A stretch of DNA of 32,932 nucleotides from Planctomycetota bacterium (GTDB lineage: Bacteria > Planctomycetota > JACQVV01), in the NCBI GenBank assembly GCA_016209595.1, contig JACQVV010000482.1, forward strand, positions 1 through 32,932, in the 5' to 3' direction. A model generated the notes under the pieces. It had not been told where the DNA came from, made no database searches, and saw only the letters and a list, made by a program, of their open reading frames with translations. Positions 8,124 through 17,464 of the stretch are shown here, one piece after another. A program made the translations under genes and the position numbers. The stretch's first letter is position 1. Every line of letters starts with the position of its first letter.

Positions 8124-9263
8124 ATGGTTCGAATCTCCCGCGTGCTCTGGGCGCTCGGAATCGCCGCTCGCCTCGCCCTTCCCGTGGTGGCGCAGGACGG
8201 GGAGGACTGGAGCGAACGAAAGCGCGTCCTCCGCGAGCTCCTGGATCGAGAACTGAGCGCGCCGGAGACGAAGGAGGCCGCGCCCGCCGATCGCGCCGCC
8301 GGCGAGGAGCCGATCGTGGAAACGGCCGCCCGCGAGATCGACTTGCGGGACGTGGTCGTCGCCCTCTTCGAGGCCTACGAGAGAGAGGACGCCGGCGGGT
8401 TCGTCGCCCACGTCCATCCGGGCTTCTCCGCGCGCGACGACTCGGGGAATGACTATCGCCGTGCCGATCTCCCGCGTGCGCTCGCCGACGACTTCGAGGT
8501 GCTCGAGCGGATCCGGTTTTCGGTCTTCGTGGGCCAGACGATCCTCCAGCAGGACGGGATGCGGGCGGAGGCGGAGGTCCGCTGGACCCGGCTTGCGATG
8601 ACCCAGGTCGGCGCCCGCGAATGGATCCTGCTCGACCAGCGTTCCGTCTTCCAGTTCGATCGCTCGGGGGACGGGGAGTCGTTCCTCCTCTCCCGGATCT
8701 TCGGCGACACGATCTTCGCGCTCGCCAACCCTCGGGGTCAGGTGGTGGCGAGCGAAGGGACGCTCGACGGAGAGCGGATCGCCGAACCCCTCGTCTTCGA
8801 CCGTTTCCTCGGCGTGGTCGAGCCGGAGCAGCCGGCCGCGTCGGAACCGGCGCCCGCCGCCGCCGGCTCGACCGTCGTCACGGGCTCCTTCTCGACGCAG
8901 CGGGGGTACCTCGACTTCGACGCCCAGAATTTCCCTCTCGTCTGCGCCTTCTACCTTGCCGCGGACAACGATTTCAGATGCTTCGCCCTGAATACCATCT
9001 GGGGGTGCAACGGCGCGACGATCCGCGATATCAGTGGGATGTTCGCGAACCTCGACGCCGTGGACGCGGTTCCAGCGCCCCCCTACCCCGCCTCGGTCGG
9101 CCTCAACCAGAACGCGACCGACGTGGGTCGGCTATTTGCCGTCCGGACGAACATCGGCTTCTTCGCCGCCTACGAAATCACGGGTTTCGACCCCGCGTCG
9201 CCGCCCGGCACGTATACGATCCGGTTCAAGTATCAGCCGAACGGCACCCGGAACATGAAGTAG
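8124..9263 (+). CDS. Secreted protein with NTF2/SnoaL-like region
   Basis: The product has 379 residues. ATG at 8124 follows a strong AGGGGG SD and begins a signal peptide (MVRISRVLWALG..., probable cleavage after VVA at about residue 23). Residues about 70-200 begin IDLRDVVVALFEAYERED and continue through alternating strands to EWILLDQRSVFQF, the layout of a calcium-free NTF2-like cone-shaped fold, which often binds small ligands. A Pro/Ala linker (PEQPAASEPAPAAAG) leads to a C-terminal domain of about 115 residues with three cysteines (LVCAFY, RCFAL, GCNGA) and strands ending in YTIRFKYQPNG. That last domain is unrecognised. The gene diverges from the Cys-rich lipoprotein with only 49 nt between start codons, so the two may share regulation. 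NTF2-like assignment is tentative. Confidence 0.75.
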   Translation: MVRISRVLWALGIAARLALPVVAQDGEDWSERKRVLRELLDRELSAPETKEAAPADRAAGEEPIVETAAREIDLRDVVVALFEAYEREDAGGFVAHVHPGFSARDDSGNDYRRADLPRALADDFEVLERIRFSVFVGQTILQQDGMRAEAEVRWTRLAMTQVGAREWILLDQRSVFQFDRSGDGESFLLSRIFGDTIFALANPRGQVVASEGTLDGERIAEPLVFDRFLGVVEPEQPAASEPAPAAAGSTVVTGSFSTQRGYLDFDAQNFPLVCAFYLAADNDFRCFALNTIWGCNGATIRDISGMFANLDAVDAVPAPPYPASVGLNQNATDVGRLFAVRTNIGFFAAYEITGFDPASPPGTYTIRFKYQPNGTRNMK

Positions 9264-9329
9264 GGCATTCAAAGTCGCGCCGCAAAGCCGGTGTGAAGCT
9301 CGCCTGAGGGACAGTCTCACCCGGCTATC

Positions 9330-10901
9330 CTACCGGCTATTCTCCGGGACGAACCCCATCGCGCGCTCCCCGAGAGCCGCGATCGTGAGGGAAGGATTGA
9401 CGCCGGGGTTGGCGGAGATCGCCGAGCCGTCCACGACGTAGAGGCCGTCGTAACCGAAGACCCTGTGGCGGTGGTCGATCACGCCCGTGGCGGAGGAGTC
9501 GCCCATGCAGCAGCCGCCGAGGATGTGCGCGGTGCTGGGGACTCCGAACAGAGTCTCGGTGATGAGCGCGCTGGGGAGGCCGTCGATCTTCGCCGCGACC
9601 CGGCAGGCGAGATCGGTCGCCTCGGGGATCGAGGCGGTGGGCGCGGGACCCTCGTCGAGGGCGGTCGCGAGCGCGCCCAGGTGGCCGCGGGAGGGGCGCA
9701 GCCGAAGACAGCCCTCCAGGGTCCGCATGTAGAGGAGGATGATGGAGTGCTTCGCCCAGTCGGGGACCGACAGCAGGCGAAGGTAGTCGAGCGGGTGGCC
9801 GAGGACGATGCCGGCGAGACGCGCGAGCCTCTGGGCGCCCGTGCGTCCAGCGACGTGCGGTGCCGTGAGGAGGCGGAAGAAGTTCGAGCCCTCGGGATAG
9901 CGGACGGGCTCCAGGTGAGAGTGGCGGTCGGTGTGGAGGATCGAGCTGATCGCGATCCCCTTCGAGAAATCGGCGCTCCTCCGGCGGCTGGTGACTCCGA
10001 TCAAGGACTCCGAGTTCGTCCGCACGCTCCAGCCGAGCCGGTCAGAGAGGTTTGGCAGACCGTGTCGCGAGGCCTTCAGGCGGAAGAGGAGCGCAAGCGT
10101 GCCGAGCACCCCGCCCGCGAGAACCACGTTCCTCGCCGTATGGCGCACCGGGCGGCGCCGCGAGGCGAGGAACTCGGGGCCAACCCGCGCGCGGACCTCG
10201 TAGCCCCCGCCCGGGATGGCCCGGATCCAGGTGACCTCGGTGTCGGCCGAAAGCGTGAGCCCCCGTCGTTCGGCGAGCCAGAGGTAGTTATGGTCGAGCG
10301 TGTTCTTCGCCCCGTGGCGGCAGCCGAGCATACAGCCGCCGCAGCCGATGCAACCCGTTCGCTCGGGTCCCTCTCCGCCGAAGTAGGGGTCGGGGACGGT
10401 CTTCCCGGACTCGCCGAAGTAGACGGCGACGGTGGTCGGGTGGTGCTCCTCCGGCCGCCCGAGATCCTTCGCGATCTCGCCGATCACGTGGTCGGGAAGG
10501 CCGAGCATCGGGTTGGGAACGGCGCCGAGCATCCGTCGCGCCGTGGAGTAGTGCGGCGCGAGCTCGTCCTTCCAGGGGGCGAGGCGCGCCCAGGAGGGCG
10601 CCTCGAAGAAGTCGTCCTTCGGGATGGGCAGGGTGTTCCCGTAGACGAGCGAACCACCGCCCACGCCGACCCCGGAGAGGACCGTCATGTGCCGGAAGAA
10701 GGACATCTGGAAGAGGCCGCGCATCCCGAGTCGCGGGAGCCAGAGCCAGCGCTTGACGTCCCAGTTCGTGCGCGGGAAATCGGCCGGCGCGAAGCGCCGC
10801 CCCTTCTCCAGCACCAGCACCCGGTAGCCCTTCTCGACCAGACGGAGAGCACAGACCGAGCCCCCGAACCCCGAGCCGACGACGACGTAGTCCCAGTCCA
10901 T
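9330..10901 (-). CDS. GMC-family FAD oxidoreductase, cholesterol-oxidase-like
   Basis: The product has 523 residues, starting MDWDYVVVGSGFGG, with the FAD-binding GxGxxG at residues 9-14. ATG at 10901 is chosen because the fold begins immediately after it. GMC features include the VLSGVGVGGGSLVYGNT segment (about 74-90) and a C-terminal His/Asn active-site pair in STAHILGG (His459) and ANPGVNPS (Asn498 and Asn502). A CxxCxxCxxxC cluster (Cys184, 187, 190, 194) followed by GAKNTLD precedes the substrate domain; this is seen in the ChoD-like branch of the family and resembles a ferredoxin-type iron-sulfur motif. The family oxidises alcohols or sterols with FAD. No signal peptide is visible, so it is predicted cytoplasmic. 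The substrate is unknown. It diverges from the secreted hydrolase at 10959. Confidence 0.9.
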   Translation of the reverse strand: MDWDYVVVGSGFGGSVCALRLVEKGYRVLVLEKGRRFAPADFPRTNWDVKRWLWLPRLGMRGLFQMSFFRHMTVLSGVGVGGGSLVYGNTLPIPKDDFFEAPSWARLAPWKDELAPHYSTARRMLGAVPNPMLGLPDHVIGEIAKDLGRPEEHHPTTVAVYFGESGKTVPDPYFGGEGPERTGCIGCGGCMLGCRHGAKNTLDHNYLWLAERRGLTLSADTEVTWIRAIPGGGYEVRARVGPEFLASRRRPVRHTARNVVLAGGVLGTLALLFRLKASRHGLPNLSDRLGWSVRTNSESLIGVTSRRRSADFSKGIAISSILHTDRHSHLEPVRYPEGSNFFRLLTAPHVAGRTGAQRLARLAGIVLGHPLDYLRLLSVPDWAKHSIILLYMRTLEGCLRLRPSRGHLGALATALDEGPAPTASIPEATDLACRVAAKIDGLPSALITETLFGVPSTAHILGGCCMGDSSATGVIDHRHRVFGYDGLYVVDGSAISANPGVNPSLTIAALGERAMGFVPENSR

Positions 10902-10958
10902 CGCCGCCCATGCTACACGGTGGAGATACAATCGTCGCTTCCCGAAGGGAGATCCACC

Positions 10959-13451
10959 ATGCGTCCGCCCGAGCTCGCCGCGCTCCTTCTCCTCGTCATC
11001 GTGCTTCACGGGGTCCCCGTCCTTGGGCAGGAAGCGGGCCAGGCCGAAATCGTTCTTGCCGAGGGGCTCGCCTTGCCGCCGGTCGGCCAGTGGGGCCGGA
11101 CACCGGTCCACACGGACGCCGTCGAGTCCCAGATCGTGGCGGGGACGTGGCAACCCCCGGCCCAGGGGCATGGCTACCGGTTCGCGGACGGCGGGGCGCG
11201 CCTCTGGGCGCCCATCGCGGCGGGCGAGGACGGGTGGATCCGCGGCGACGCGCTTCGCGGAGGCTATGTCTACTGGAAGGTGGAAACGGAGACCGAGCGG
11301 CCCGCGCTCCTCGACGCGGCGGGCCATGCGATGGTCTACGCGAACGGCGAGCCGCGCCCGGGCGACCTCTATTCCCACGGGTACGTCGTCCTGCCGGTAC
11401 TCCTCCGGAAGGGGGAGAATCACTTCCTCTTCCACTGCGCGCGCGGGGAACTCCGCGCGAAGCTCGTGCCGGCCGCGGGGGAAGTCGTCATGAACCTCCG
11501 CGACACGACGCTCCCCGACTACCGCGCGGGCGAGCCGGGACCGTACATCGCGGCAGCCGTCGTCCTCAATGCCGGGGGCCGCACGCGGGACGACCTCGTG
11601 CTCGTCGCTTCGCGCGAGGGTGTGCCGCCGGCCGCGACGCCACTCCCCTCTCTGGGACCCTTTTCCGCGAGGAAAGTCGGGTTTGTGCTCCCGGGAGATG
11701 GACCGGCCGAGTCGGGAAGCGTGGCGTTAGGACTCGCGATCGTCGCAAGGGGGGACCCCGAGGCGAGGCCCGTTGCTTCCGGAACGATCGAGATCCGTGT
11801 CCGGCGTCCGGACGAGAGCCACCGGCGGACGTTCGCGAGCGGGATCGACGAGAGCGTTCAGTACTACGCGGTGAACCCCGCCCGCGGGCTATCGCGGGAT
11901 GGGAACCGTCCCGCCCTCTTCCTCACGCTCCATGGCGCGGGGGTGGACGCGATCGGACAGGCCGATGCGTACGCGGCCAAATCCTGGGGCCATGTCGTCG
12001 CGCCCACGAACCGCCGTCCGTTCGGCTTCGACTGGGAGGACTGGGGACGCCTGGACGCGATCGAGGTTCTGGAGCGCGCCGCCCGGGAGCTCGACACCGA
12101 CCCGCGGCGGGTCTACCTCACGGGGCACTCGATGGGCGGACACGGTGTCTGGCACGTGGGGACGACCTTCCCCGATCGCTTCGCGGCGATCGGTCCCTCG
12201 GCGGGGTGGGTGAGCTTCTGGTCCTACGCCGGCGCCACGCGAGCGGAGAATGCGAGCCCCCTCGAGCGCGCCCTCATCGCCGCCGCGAGCCCGAGCGACA
12301 CGCTCGCGCTGGCTGGGAACCTGGCGTCGTGCGGCGTCTACATCCTCCACGGCGCGGCCGACGACAACGTCCCGGCCGAGGAGGGACGGACGATGGCGCG
12401 CACGCTCGCGAGTTTCCACCACGACTGGGTCCACCACGAGGAGCCCGGCGCGGGCCACTGGTGGGACTCTTCCGACGAGCCGGGCACGGACTGCGTGGAC
12501 TGGGCCCCGATGTTCGACTTCTTCGCCCGCCATGCGCTGCCGCCCGAGATCCGCGACGTGGACTTCACGACGGCCTCGCCCGGAGTAAGCGCGGACTTCC
12601 GGTGGGCCAGAATCGAAGCGCAGGTCCGGCCCCTGGAGACCTCCCGGATCCGGGTTCGCCTGGATCCGGGACAGCGGCGAATCGCCGGGACGACCGCGAA
12701 CATCGCCCGCGTCTCCTTCTCCGTGGAATCTCTCGCGCCGGGCGCGCCGGTTCGATTCGACCTGGACGGCACGAAGGGCGAGGCCCCCTGGCCCGAGCAC
12801 GGGCGTCTCCGCCTGGCGCGCGAGGGAGAAACCTGGGTCGCGAGGACCACGCCTTCGCCGCGCGAGAAGAACCCGCGCCGCTACGGCCCCTTCCGCGAGG
12901 CATTCAGGAACCGGGTGCTTTTCGTCTACGGGACGCGGGGCTCTCCCGAGGAGAACGCCTCGTCCTACGCGAAGGCGCGCTACGACGCCGAGACCTTCTG
13001 GTATCGCGGGAACGGGTCGATCGACGTTGTCGCCGATAGCGCCTTCGACGCCGGCGCCCAACCCGACCGAAGCGTCGTCCTCTACGGAAACGGGGAGACG
13101 AACGGAGCCTGGGACGCGCTTCTTGCGGACTCGCCCGTCCAGGTCCGCCGCGGCCGGGTCCGGATCGGGGAGCGGGAGATCGCGGGCGAGGACCTCGCTT
13201 GCCTCTTCGTCCGCCCTCGGCCCGACTCCGAGGTGGCGCTCGTGGGCGTCGTCGCCGGCACGGGGGCCGCCGGGATGCGCCTGGCGGACCGTCTTCCCTA
13301 CTTCGTCTCGGGGGTCGCCTACCCGGATCTCACCGTCCTCTCCTCGCGGACTCTCGAAGCAGGCGCGGCGGGCGTCCGCGTGGCGGGCTTCTTCGGGATC
13401 GACTGGGGTGTGGAAACCGGCGACCTCGCGTGGCAGGATGGGCCTCGATGA
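10959..13451 (+). CDS. Secreted alpha/beta hydrolase, prolyl-oligopeptidase/esterase type
   Basis: The product has 830 residues. ATG at 10959 follows AAGGGAGA and starts a signal peptide (ELAALLLLVIVLHGVPVLGQ). Residues about 30-300 form a beta-rich N-terminal region. The alpha/beta hydrolase domain starts near 315 (PALFLTLHGAG) and contains the nucleophile elbow GHSMGG (Ser391), the acid in HGAADDNVP (Asp468) and the histidine in GAGHWW (His500), so the Ser-Asp-His triad is complete. About 330 further residues follow, with beta-rich segments including FRNRVLFVYGTRG and ending in GVETGDLAWQDGPR. It resembles planctomycete secreted peptidase/esterase proteins. The substrate is unknown. Its TGA overlaps the exchanger ATG by 4 nt (ATGA), indicating a two-gene operon. 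Confidence 0.88.
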   Translation: MRPPELAALLLLVIVLHGVPVLGQEAGQAEIVLAEGLALPPVGQWGRTPVHTDAVESQIVAGTWQPPAQGHGYRFADGGARLWAPIAAGEDGWIRGDALRGGYVYWKVETETERPALLDAAGHAMVYANGEPRPGDLYSHGYVVLPVLLRKGENHFLFHCARGELRAKLVPAAGEVVMNLRDTTLPDYRAGEPGPYIAAAVVLNAGGRTRDDLVLVASREGVPPAATPLPSLGPFSARKVGFVLPGDGPAESGSVALGLAIVARGDPEARPVASGTIEIRVRRPDESHRRTFASGIDESVQYYAVNPARGLSRDGNRPALFLTLHGAGVDAIGQADAYAAKSWGHVVAPTNRRPFGFDWEDWGRLDAIEVLERAARELDTDPRRVYLTGHSMGGHGVWHVGTTFPDRFAAIGPSAGWVSFWSYAGATRAENASPLERALIAAASPSDTLALAGNLASCGVYILHGAADDNVPAEEGRTMARTLASFHHDWVHHEEPGAGHWWDSSDEPGTDCVDWAPMFDFFARHALPPEIRDVDFTTASPGVSADFRWARIEAQVRPLETSRIRVRLDPGQRRIAGTTANIARVSFSVESLAPGAPVRFDLDGTKGEAPWPEHGRLRLAREGETWVARTTPSPREKNPRRYGPFREAFRNRVLFVYGTRGSPEENASSYAKARYDAETFWYRGNGSIDVVADSAFDAGAQPDRSVVLYGNGETNGAWDALLADSPVQVRRGRVRIGEREIAGEDLACLFVRPRPDSEVALVGVVAGTGAAGMRLADRLPYFVSGVAYPDLTVLSSRTLEAGAAGVRVAGFFGIDWGVETGDLAWQDGPR

Positions 13452-14557
13452 GTGCCGAGACGCTCGGTTTCTTCGTCGCGGGGCTCGCGATCCTGCTCGC
13501 GGGCGCGGAGTTCCTCGTGCGGGGCGCCTCGCGCCTCGCGAGCGCCGCCCGCATCTCGAAGCTCGTGATCGGCCTCACCGTCGTGGCCTTCGGGACGAGC
13601 GCGCCGGAGCTCGCCGTCAGCGTCCAGTCCGCCCTCGCGGGAGAACCCGACGTCGCCATCGGAAACGTCGTGGGGTCGAACATCTTCAACGTCCTCTTCA
13701 TCCTGGGCATCTCCGCGATCCTCGTGCCGCTCGCCGTCAAGAAGCAACTCGTCCGCTTCGACGTCCCGATCATGATCCTCGTGTCGGGGGCCCTCTGGGC
13801 CGTCGCGTGGGACGGCCAGGTGGACCGGAGAGAAGGGCTGACGCTTGCCGGAGGCGCGCTCCTCTACACCCTTTTCGCGCTCTGGATGGGCCGGCAGGGA
13901 CAGGCCCCCGAGGGTCGCGCCGGCCCGCCGAAGCCCGAGGAGGACGCCGACCCGCCGGGGAAGCCCTCGTACTGGCCCCTTTCGCTCCTCCTCATGGGAC
14001 TGGGTCTCGCGATGCTCGTCCTGGGCTCGCGCTGGCTCGTCACCGGGGCGGTCGAGCTCGCCAGGGCGCTCGGCGTCTCCGAGCTCGCGATCGGCCTCAC
14101 TCTCGTCTCGGCCGGGACCTCGCTCCCCGAGGTCGCGACCTCGATCGTGGCGGCCGTGAAGGGCGAGCGCGACATCGCGGTCGGGAACGTCGTGGGGTCG
14201 AACATCTTCAACATCCTCTGCGTCCTGGGCGTCGCGAGCGCGGTGGCGCCGGACGGGATCGCCGTGTCGCCGACCGCGCTCCACTTCGACATCCCCGTGG
14301 CGCTTGCCGTGGCGGTCGCGTGCCTTCCCATCTTCTTCACGGGATACCGGATCTCCCGATGGGAAGGGCTCCTCTTCTTCGCCTACTACGGCGCCTACAT
14401 CGCCTACCTCTACTTCGCGGCGGCCGAGCGGGAGAAGCTCCCCCGCTTCAACGATGCGATGCTCTACGCCGTGCTGCCGCTCACGGGCTTCGTGCTCCTC
14501 GTCTCGCTTGTCCGGGCGCTGTCGGGCAAAGGGAAGGACGCCGCCTCCGCCGGATGA
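13448..14557 (+). CDS. Na+/Ca2+ exchanger family membrane protein (CaCA, YrbG-like)
   Basis: The product has 369 residues and two inverted halves, each carrying the CaCA alpha repeat: GTSAPEL (49-55) with GNVVGSNIFN (72-81), and GTSLPE (223-228) with GNVVGSNIFN (246-255). The Glu in each GTSxPE motif coordinates the transported cation. About ten hydrophobic helices surround these motifs, and a hydrophilic Pro/Glu/Lys loop of about 25 residues (PEGRAGPPKPEEDADPPGK) joins the halves. The length fits bacterial family members. It exchanges Ca2+ for Na+ or H+ across the inner membrane. The start overlaps the hydrolase stop by 4 nt. It converges on the sulfatase with a 3-nt gap and no room for a terminator. 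Confidence 0.93.
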   Translation: MSAETLGFFVAGLAILLAGAEFLVRGASRLASAARISKLVIGLTVVAFGTSAPELAVSVQSALAGEPDVAIGNVVGSNIFNVLFILGISAILVPLAVKKQLVRFDVPIMILVSGALWAVAWDGQVDRREGLTLAGGALLYTLFALWMGRQGQAPEGRAGPPKPEEDADPPGKPSYWPLSLLLMGLGLAMLVLGSRWLVTGAVELARALGVSELAIGLTLVSAGTSLPEVATSIVAAVKGERDIAVGNVVGSNIFNILCVLGVASAVAPDGIAVSPTALHFDIPVALAVAVACLPIFFTGYRISRWEGLLFFAYYGAYIAYLYFAAAEREKLPRFNDAMLYAVLPLTGFVLLVSLVRALSGKGKDAASAG

Positions 14558-14560
14558 CGT

Positions 14561-15838
14561 CTATTTCGGCGTGTCGGCGAGCCACTTCGCGTGGACCTCG
14601 CGCATCCGCTCCAGATCCTTCGCGCGTTTCGAGTCCTTCGCGAGGTCGGTCCCCTCGTCCGGGTCGGCCACGAGGTCGTAGAGGTGTTCCGCGCCCGAGC
14701 CCTCCCGGACGTACTTCAGGTCGTCCGAGCGCACCATCTGCCACTCGTTGACGCCGCGCCGGCCGCCCGCGAGTTCGCTTCCCGCGATCTTGCGGCGCGG
14801 TTCTCCCCCCGTGAGCGCGGGGAGCATGCTTGTCGCCTCCAGGCCCTCGGGGACGGGAGCCCCCGCGATCTCGCTGAGCGTGGGGAAGAGATCGACGGCG
14901 ACGATCGGGGCCTTGACCGCCGTGCCGGCGCGGATCCGGCCCGGCCAGCGCGCGAGCGCGGGGACCCTCGTCGCCTCCTCGAACCAGACCGACTTCGCGG
15001 GGTAGCCATGGCTCCCGTGCATGAAGCCGTTGTCCCCCGCGACGAAGATGAAGGTCCGGTCGAGCTGCCCCGTCTCGGCGAGCTTCGCGAGCACGCGCCC
15101 GACCTCGGCGTCGAGCATCGAGATCGTGGAGTAATACCCCTCCCAGTCGGCGTCGGAGAGCGGCTCGCCCTCGGGCCATAGAGGAGGGGGGCGGATCTCC
15201 GAGAGCCGATACGGGTGGTCCGGGTCGCGGAGGTACGGCTTGTGCGGCGACGTGGTGGCGAGCCAGAGGAACCAGCGGTCCTCCTTGTGCTCCTCGATCC
15301 AGCGAGTCGCCGCGTCGGCGAAGATCTGCGTGACGAGTCCCTCGACGTTCTTTCGCTCCCCATCCACGAAGAGGGTCGGATCCTCATGCTTGGAGCCTCC
15401 GCCCGGGAGCCAGACCGGCGTCTCCGAGAAGTCCCAGCGGCGCGGGTCGCCCCCCATGTGCGCCTTGCCGACAAAGCCGGTCACGTACCCCGCGTGTGCG
15501 AGCGCCGTGGCGATCGTGGGCGTGCCTTTGGCAAGGTCGGGGCCACCCTGGTTGTTCATGACGCCGTTCTGGTGAGGCCAGAGCCCGGAGAGGAACGCGG
15601 CCCGGCTCGGGCAGCAGAGTGGCGCGGCGACGTAGAAGGAGTCGAGCCTCGCTCCCTCGGCGGCGATCCGGTCGAAGTTCGGCGTCCGTATCGACTCGTT
15701 GCCGTAGCAGCCCATCCCGTCCGGCCGGTGGTCGTCTGTGAGAATGAAGAGGATGTTGGGGCGCTCGTCCTCCTGGCCCGCGAGCGGACCCGCGAAGACA
15801 ACGAGGGCGAGGATCGCGGCGAAGATCGTTCTGGGCAT
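14561..15838 (-). CDS. Secreted arylsulfatase-type sulfatase
   Basis: The product has 425 residues with a signal peptide (MPRTIFAAILALVVFAGPLAGQ) and an AGGA SD. Mature sequence starts RPNILFILTDDHRPD, the first metal-binding aspartates of sulfatases. The signature CCPSRAAFLSG supplies Cys75 (C-x-P-S-R), which is converted to formylglycine by a separate maturase. Further conserved blocks are GKAHMGG, SPHKPY, and GDNGFMHGSHG with the late Asp/Asn and His ligands. The length is short for the family, near the iduronate-sulfatase-like and choline-sulfatase-like forms. It hydrolyses sulfate esters, probably of polysaccharides, in the periplasm. Substrate cannot be read from sequence. No formylglycine-generating enzyme or polysaccharide lyase lies nearby. 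Confidence 0.93.
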   Translation of the reverse strand: MPRTIFAAILALVVFAGPLAGQEDERPNILFILTDDHRPDGMGCYGNESIRTPNFDRIAAEGARLDSFYVAAPLCCPSRAAFLSGLWPHQNGVMNNQGGPDLAKGTPTIATALAHAGYVTGFVGKAHMGGDPRRWDFSETPVWLPGGGSKHEDPTLFVDGERKNVEGLVTQIFADAATRWIEEHKEDRWFLWLATTSPHKPYLRDPDHPYRLSEIRPPPLWPEGEPLSDADWEGYYSTISMLDAEVGRVLAKLAETGQLDRTFIFVAGDNGFMHGSHGYPAKSVWFEEATRVPALARWPGRIRAGTAVKAPIVAVDLFPTLSEIAGAPVPEGLEATSMLPALTGGEPRRKIAGSELAGGRRGVNEWQMVRSDDLKYVREGSGAEHLYDLVADPDEGTDLAKDSKRAKDLERMREVHAKWLADTPK

Positions 15839-16055
15839 GGATCGTTTCCTCGATTGTCCGGACGGTTGTCGCGCCTCTTCGAACACCGGGGAGGCGCGAA
15901 GGTCGCGCTCGAGGTGACTTCTTTCGAGGACACCCGTGGCGCCTCGCGGGAGCACACCGGGCCGCGAATCTGGCAGGAGACGGCTTCCCGGGGGCTGGCA
16001 CTCGCTTTGCGCGCATCCCGGTCGAGGGTGCTCGGGCGGCTTTCGATCAAAACGC

Positions 16056-16085
16056 TTTGTCTGCTCGCGTGTTTCTGGCCATAAT
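16056..16085 (+). promoter_or_regulatory. Putative sigma-70-type promoter for the kinase/uvrA operon
   Basis: TTTGTC or TTGTCT (near 16056-16062) is a weak -35, and CATAAT (16080-16085) is a 5-of-6 match to the -10, with 17-18 bases between. Transcription would start near 16092, just upstream of a GGGGGAG SD and the GTG at 16119. This placement argues against the in-frame ATG at 16086 as the start. Confidence 0.45.
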
Positions 16086-16118
16086 ATGCAAGAAGCGGCG
16101 GACAGCGGGGGAGCGCAA

Positions 16119-17456
16119 GTGACGCCCGGCGACGAAAAGACCATCCTCCTCTCGACTCGAGAGTTCCTGGCCAACCGAATCCATACGGTCGAGACGCCGG
16201 CGGGCGTCTCGCGGTCGATCGGCCACCTCCTCGTGGGACGCTGGATCGTGGGGAGTCGGACCGCCGACGAGCCGCCGACGGAGACCCAGGAGGCGGCCTT
16301 CAAGGTGGCCCGCTCGATCGGCCACGGCGCGCTCGGCGAGGTCTTCGAAGTCCGCTTCAACACCTGCCCGCAGCTCGCGTTCGCGCTCAAGGTGCCGCTG
16401 CTCCCTATCGAGAACACGGCGGCCGCGATCCGCCACGAGGTCGACAAGCTCAACCGCCTTTCCCACCCACACCTCCCGCGCTTGTACCTCACGGGGGAGC
16501 TGGAGCTCCTCGGGCAGTCGGTTCCCTATTACGTCACGGACCTCCTGCGCCCCCTGGCGGAGGAGCTGCCCGACTTCGAGAAGCGCCGCCCGGTCCCGGC
16601 GATTCTCGTCGCCCGGCTCTTCTACGCCCTCGCGCACGCGCTGTCCTACCTCTCCGAACAGAGCGTCGTCCACAACGACGTGAAGCCCGACAACATCATG
16701 TTCCTCGCGGGGTGCCCCTACCTCACGGACTTCGGCACCGCGCGTTCCTCGGGAGAGATCAACGAGGTCGAGGAGAACCGGCTGGCGGGCAGGCTCTTCG
16801 GGACGCCGCGCTGGCTCCCGCCGGAGATCGTGGACGTGGTGAAGGGCTCGAACGGCGCGAAGGTCGTCCTTCACCCCGACCGCATCAGCCAGAAGACGGA
16901 CGTCTACGGCCTGGGTCTCGTGGCTCTCCGGCTCCTTTCGGGACGCGACCTCTTCGAGGGGGCGATCTCGGGGGATCTCGGCGAGGTCTTCTTCTACTTC
17001 CACGAGCTCCTCAGGAACCAGGACCTGCTCGGCCGCTACCAGCGTCAGGTCGCGCAGATCCTGGAGCGGACCTACCTGGGCACCGACCCCATCGCGGACT
17101 CGCGGCTCCGCGACTCCGACGTCCAGCGCCTCTACCAGCGCTTCGACACGCCGAGTAGCGCGTACCTTCGCCCCTCGAAGTGGGGGGAGAACCCTGCGGC
17201 CGCGAGCCCCGCCGCGCGCCCCGCGCGCTTCGCGGGCATCCACGCCAAGAAGACGTTCCTCGACGACCTCCTGCGGCTCGCGGGAGCCTGCCTCGCCCCG
17301 AACGGGGAACGGATCAAGGCACCCGCCCTCGTCCAGAAGATGGAATCCCTCTGGGCGGGGATCGACCGGCCGGGAAACCCCTCCGCGCGCCGCGCCCCGA
17401 CCGGAACGGCGAAGATCGAGTCGGACCGGATCCGACTCCACCGGGGGTCCAAGTAG
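16119..17456 (+). CDS. Soluble Ser/Thr protein kinase, non-RD type
   Basis: The product has 445 residues from GTG 16119, which has GGAG five bases upstream; an in-frame ATG at 16086 would add 11 residues but has no SD and would lie upstream of the predicted transcript start. The glycine loop is GHGALGEV (68-75), the ATP lysine Lys91 (FALKVPL), the catalytic loop HNDVKPDN (185-192, Asp187), and the metal motif DFG (204-206), with an LPPEI segment at 233-237. The HRD arginine is replaced by Asn, so this is a non-RD kinase that may not need activation-loop phosphorylation. A C-terminal extension of about 180 residues follows the fold. No membrane segment is seen, so it should be cytoplasmic. The uvrA-like gene starts 8 nt downstream, implying co-expression. 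Confidence 0.88.
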   Translation: MTPGDEKTILLSTREFLANRIHTVETPAGVSRSIGHLLVGRWIVGSRTADEPPTETQEAAFKVARSIGHGALGEVFEVRFNTCPQLAFALKVPLLPIENTAAAIRHEVDKLNRLSHPHLPRLYLTGELELLGQSVPYYVTDLLRPLAEELPDFEKRRPVPAILVARLFYALAHALSYLSEQSVVHNDVKPDNIMFLAGCPYLTDFGTARSSGEINEVEENRLAGRLFGTPRWLPPEIVDVVKGSNGAKVVLHPDRISQKTDVYGLGLVALRLLSGRDLFEGAISGDLGEVFFYFHELLRNQDLLGRYQRQVAQILERTYLGTDPIADSRLRDSDVQRLYQRFDTPSSAYLRPSKWGENPAAASPAARPARFAGIHAKKTFLDDLLRLAGACLAPNGERIKAPALVQKMESLWAGIDRPGNPSARRAPTGTAKIESDRIRLHRGSK

Positions 17457-17464
17457 GGAGACCC

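Noticed and set aside
9320..9343. Two near-identical 12-base units, CCCGGCTATCCT and ACCGGCTATTCT
   Set aside because: Only two imperfect copies at a gene end; too short for a repeat element.
9465..10958. N-terminal extension of the hydrolase frame
   Set aside because: It lies opposite the GMC oxidoreductase and precedes the SD and signal peptide at 10959.
16086..16118. ATG start of the second kinase
   Set aside because: No SD, and it overlaps the -10 region of the predicted promoter; GTG 16119 is better placed.
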